Assembly: GCA_900555195.1 (NCBI GenBank)
Contig: USKC01000241.1
Coordinates: 1 to 5,161, forward strand
Direction: 5' to 3'
From: an uncultured Lachnospiraceae bacterium
GTDB lineage: Bacteria; Bacillota; Clostridia; Lachnospirales; Lachnospiraceae
DNA: 5,161 nucleotides
Of this stretch, positions 5,069-5,161 are shown one piece after another. The position numbers and the translations under genes are program-made. How positions within the stretch are numbered: the first letter of the stretch is position 1; every line of letters starts with the position of its first letter. The notes beneath the pieces are model-generated. The model searched no databases. It was not told the DNA's origin and saw only the letters and a list, made by a program, of their open reading frames with translations.

Positions 5069-5161
5069 ATGGAAAATTTGCAGGTAATTGTGGAAAATGG
5101 GAAACTGCAGGGGGTTCATGGATGGGATCCGCGGGTCGCCGTATTCAGAGGGGTTCCCTAT
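5069..5161 (+). CDS. Type B carboxylesterase/lipase, N-terminal fragment (3' end outside window)
   Basis: Only 31 residues are visible, but they follow the opening pattern of the COesterase family (PF00135, PnbA type): a strand of the form VIVENGKLQGV, a short turn (HGWDPRV), then VAVFRGVPY, matching the usual V.t..G.v.G....v..F.GIPYA. Full members have about 450-550 residues and carry the GESAG nucleophile motif, which lies beyond the window. They hydrolyse a broad range of carboxylic esters. The start has a good ribosome binding site and lies 31 bases after the preceding esterase with no terminator between, so co-transcription is likely. The identification rests on a short stretch and is moderately firm. 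Confidence 0.75.
   Translation, partial: MENLQVIVENGKLQGVHGWDPRVAVFRGVPY

Noticed and set aside
1..5161. tRNA, rRNA, CRISPR arrays, insertion sequences and attachment sites
   Set aside because: No cloverleaf-like segment, no regularly spaced repeats, no transposase or integrase reading frame and no flanking target duplications were seen on either strand.

Overview
The window looks like chromosomal DNA of a moderately GC-rich anaerobic Firmicute, most likely Lachnospiraceae or a related Clostridia lineage. The reasons are the Mini-RNase III / 23S rRNA methyltransferase / SigH gene order, strong purine-rich ribosome binding sites (GGAGG type), and a small protein downstream whose style I associate with Lachnospiraceae. 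This assignment is inference from gene content; no database was consulted. All supported genes lie on the + strand.

Region 1 (1-1802) is conserved housekeeping: the C-terminal part of Mini-ribonuclease III (mrnC), an RlmB/TrmH-type SPOUT 23S rRNA 2'-O-methyltransferase, and the sporulation/transition-state sigma factor SigH. The first two act on 23S rRNA. The order resembles the cysS-mrnC-rlmB-yacP-sigH cluster of Bacillus, but yacP is absent between rlmB and sigH.

Region 2 (1803-3370) holds a 476-residue, probably cytoplasmic esterase starting 14 bases after sigH. Its first ~100 residues look like a barstar (ribonuclease inhibitor) fold, followed by a linker, an E-set/CBM48-like beta domain and a feruloyl-esterase-type alpha/beta hydrolase. 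A strong internal Shine-Dalgarno and in-frame ATG sit exactly at the border between the barstar-like part and the esterase part, so the gene may make two products. This is the most interesting object in the window. After it comes a GC-rich stretch of overlapping hairpins and an 11-bp direct repeat.

Region 3 (3371-3856) is a self-contained unit: a clear SigA-type promoter, nested palindromes around its -10 box, a 113-residue protein of unknown function, and a perfect intrinsic terminator whose loop contains the stop codon.

Region 4 (3857-5161) starts with an AT-rich regulatory region that includes possible promoters and a doubtful 22-codon reading frame. It continues with a BD-FAE/acetyl-xylan-esterase-like alpha/beta hydrolase and, 31 bases later, the first 31 codons of a type B carboxylesterase. 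Together with region 2 this gives three carboxylic ester hydrolases from three different families within 3.4 kb, which suggests work on acylated plant glycans or other small esters; the substrates are unknown.
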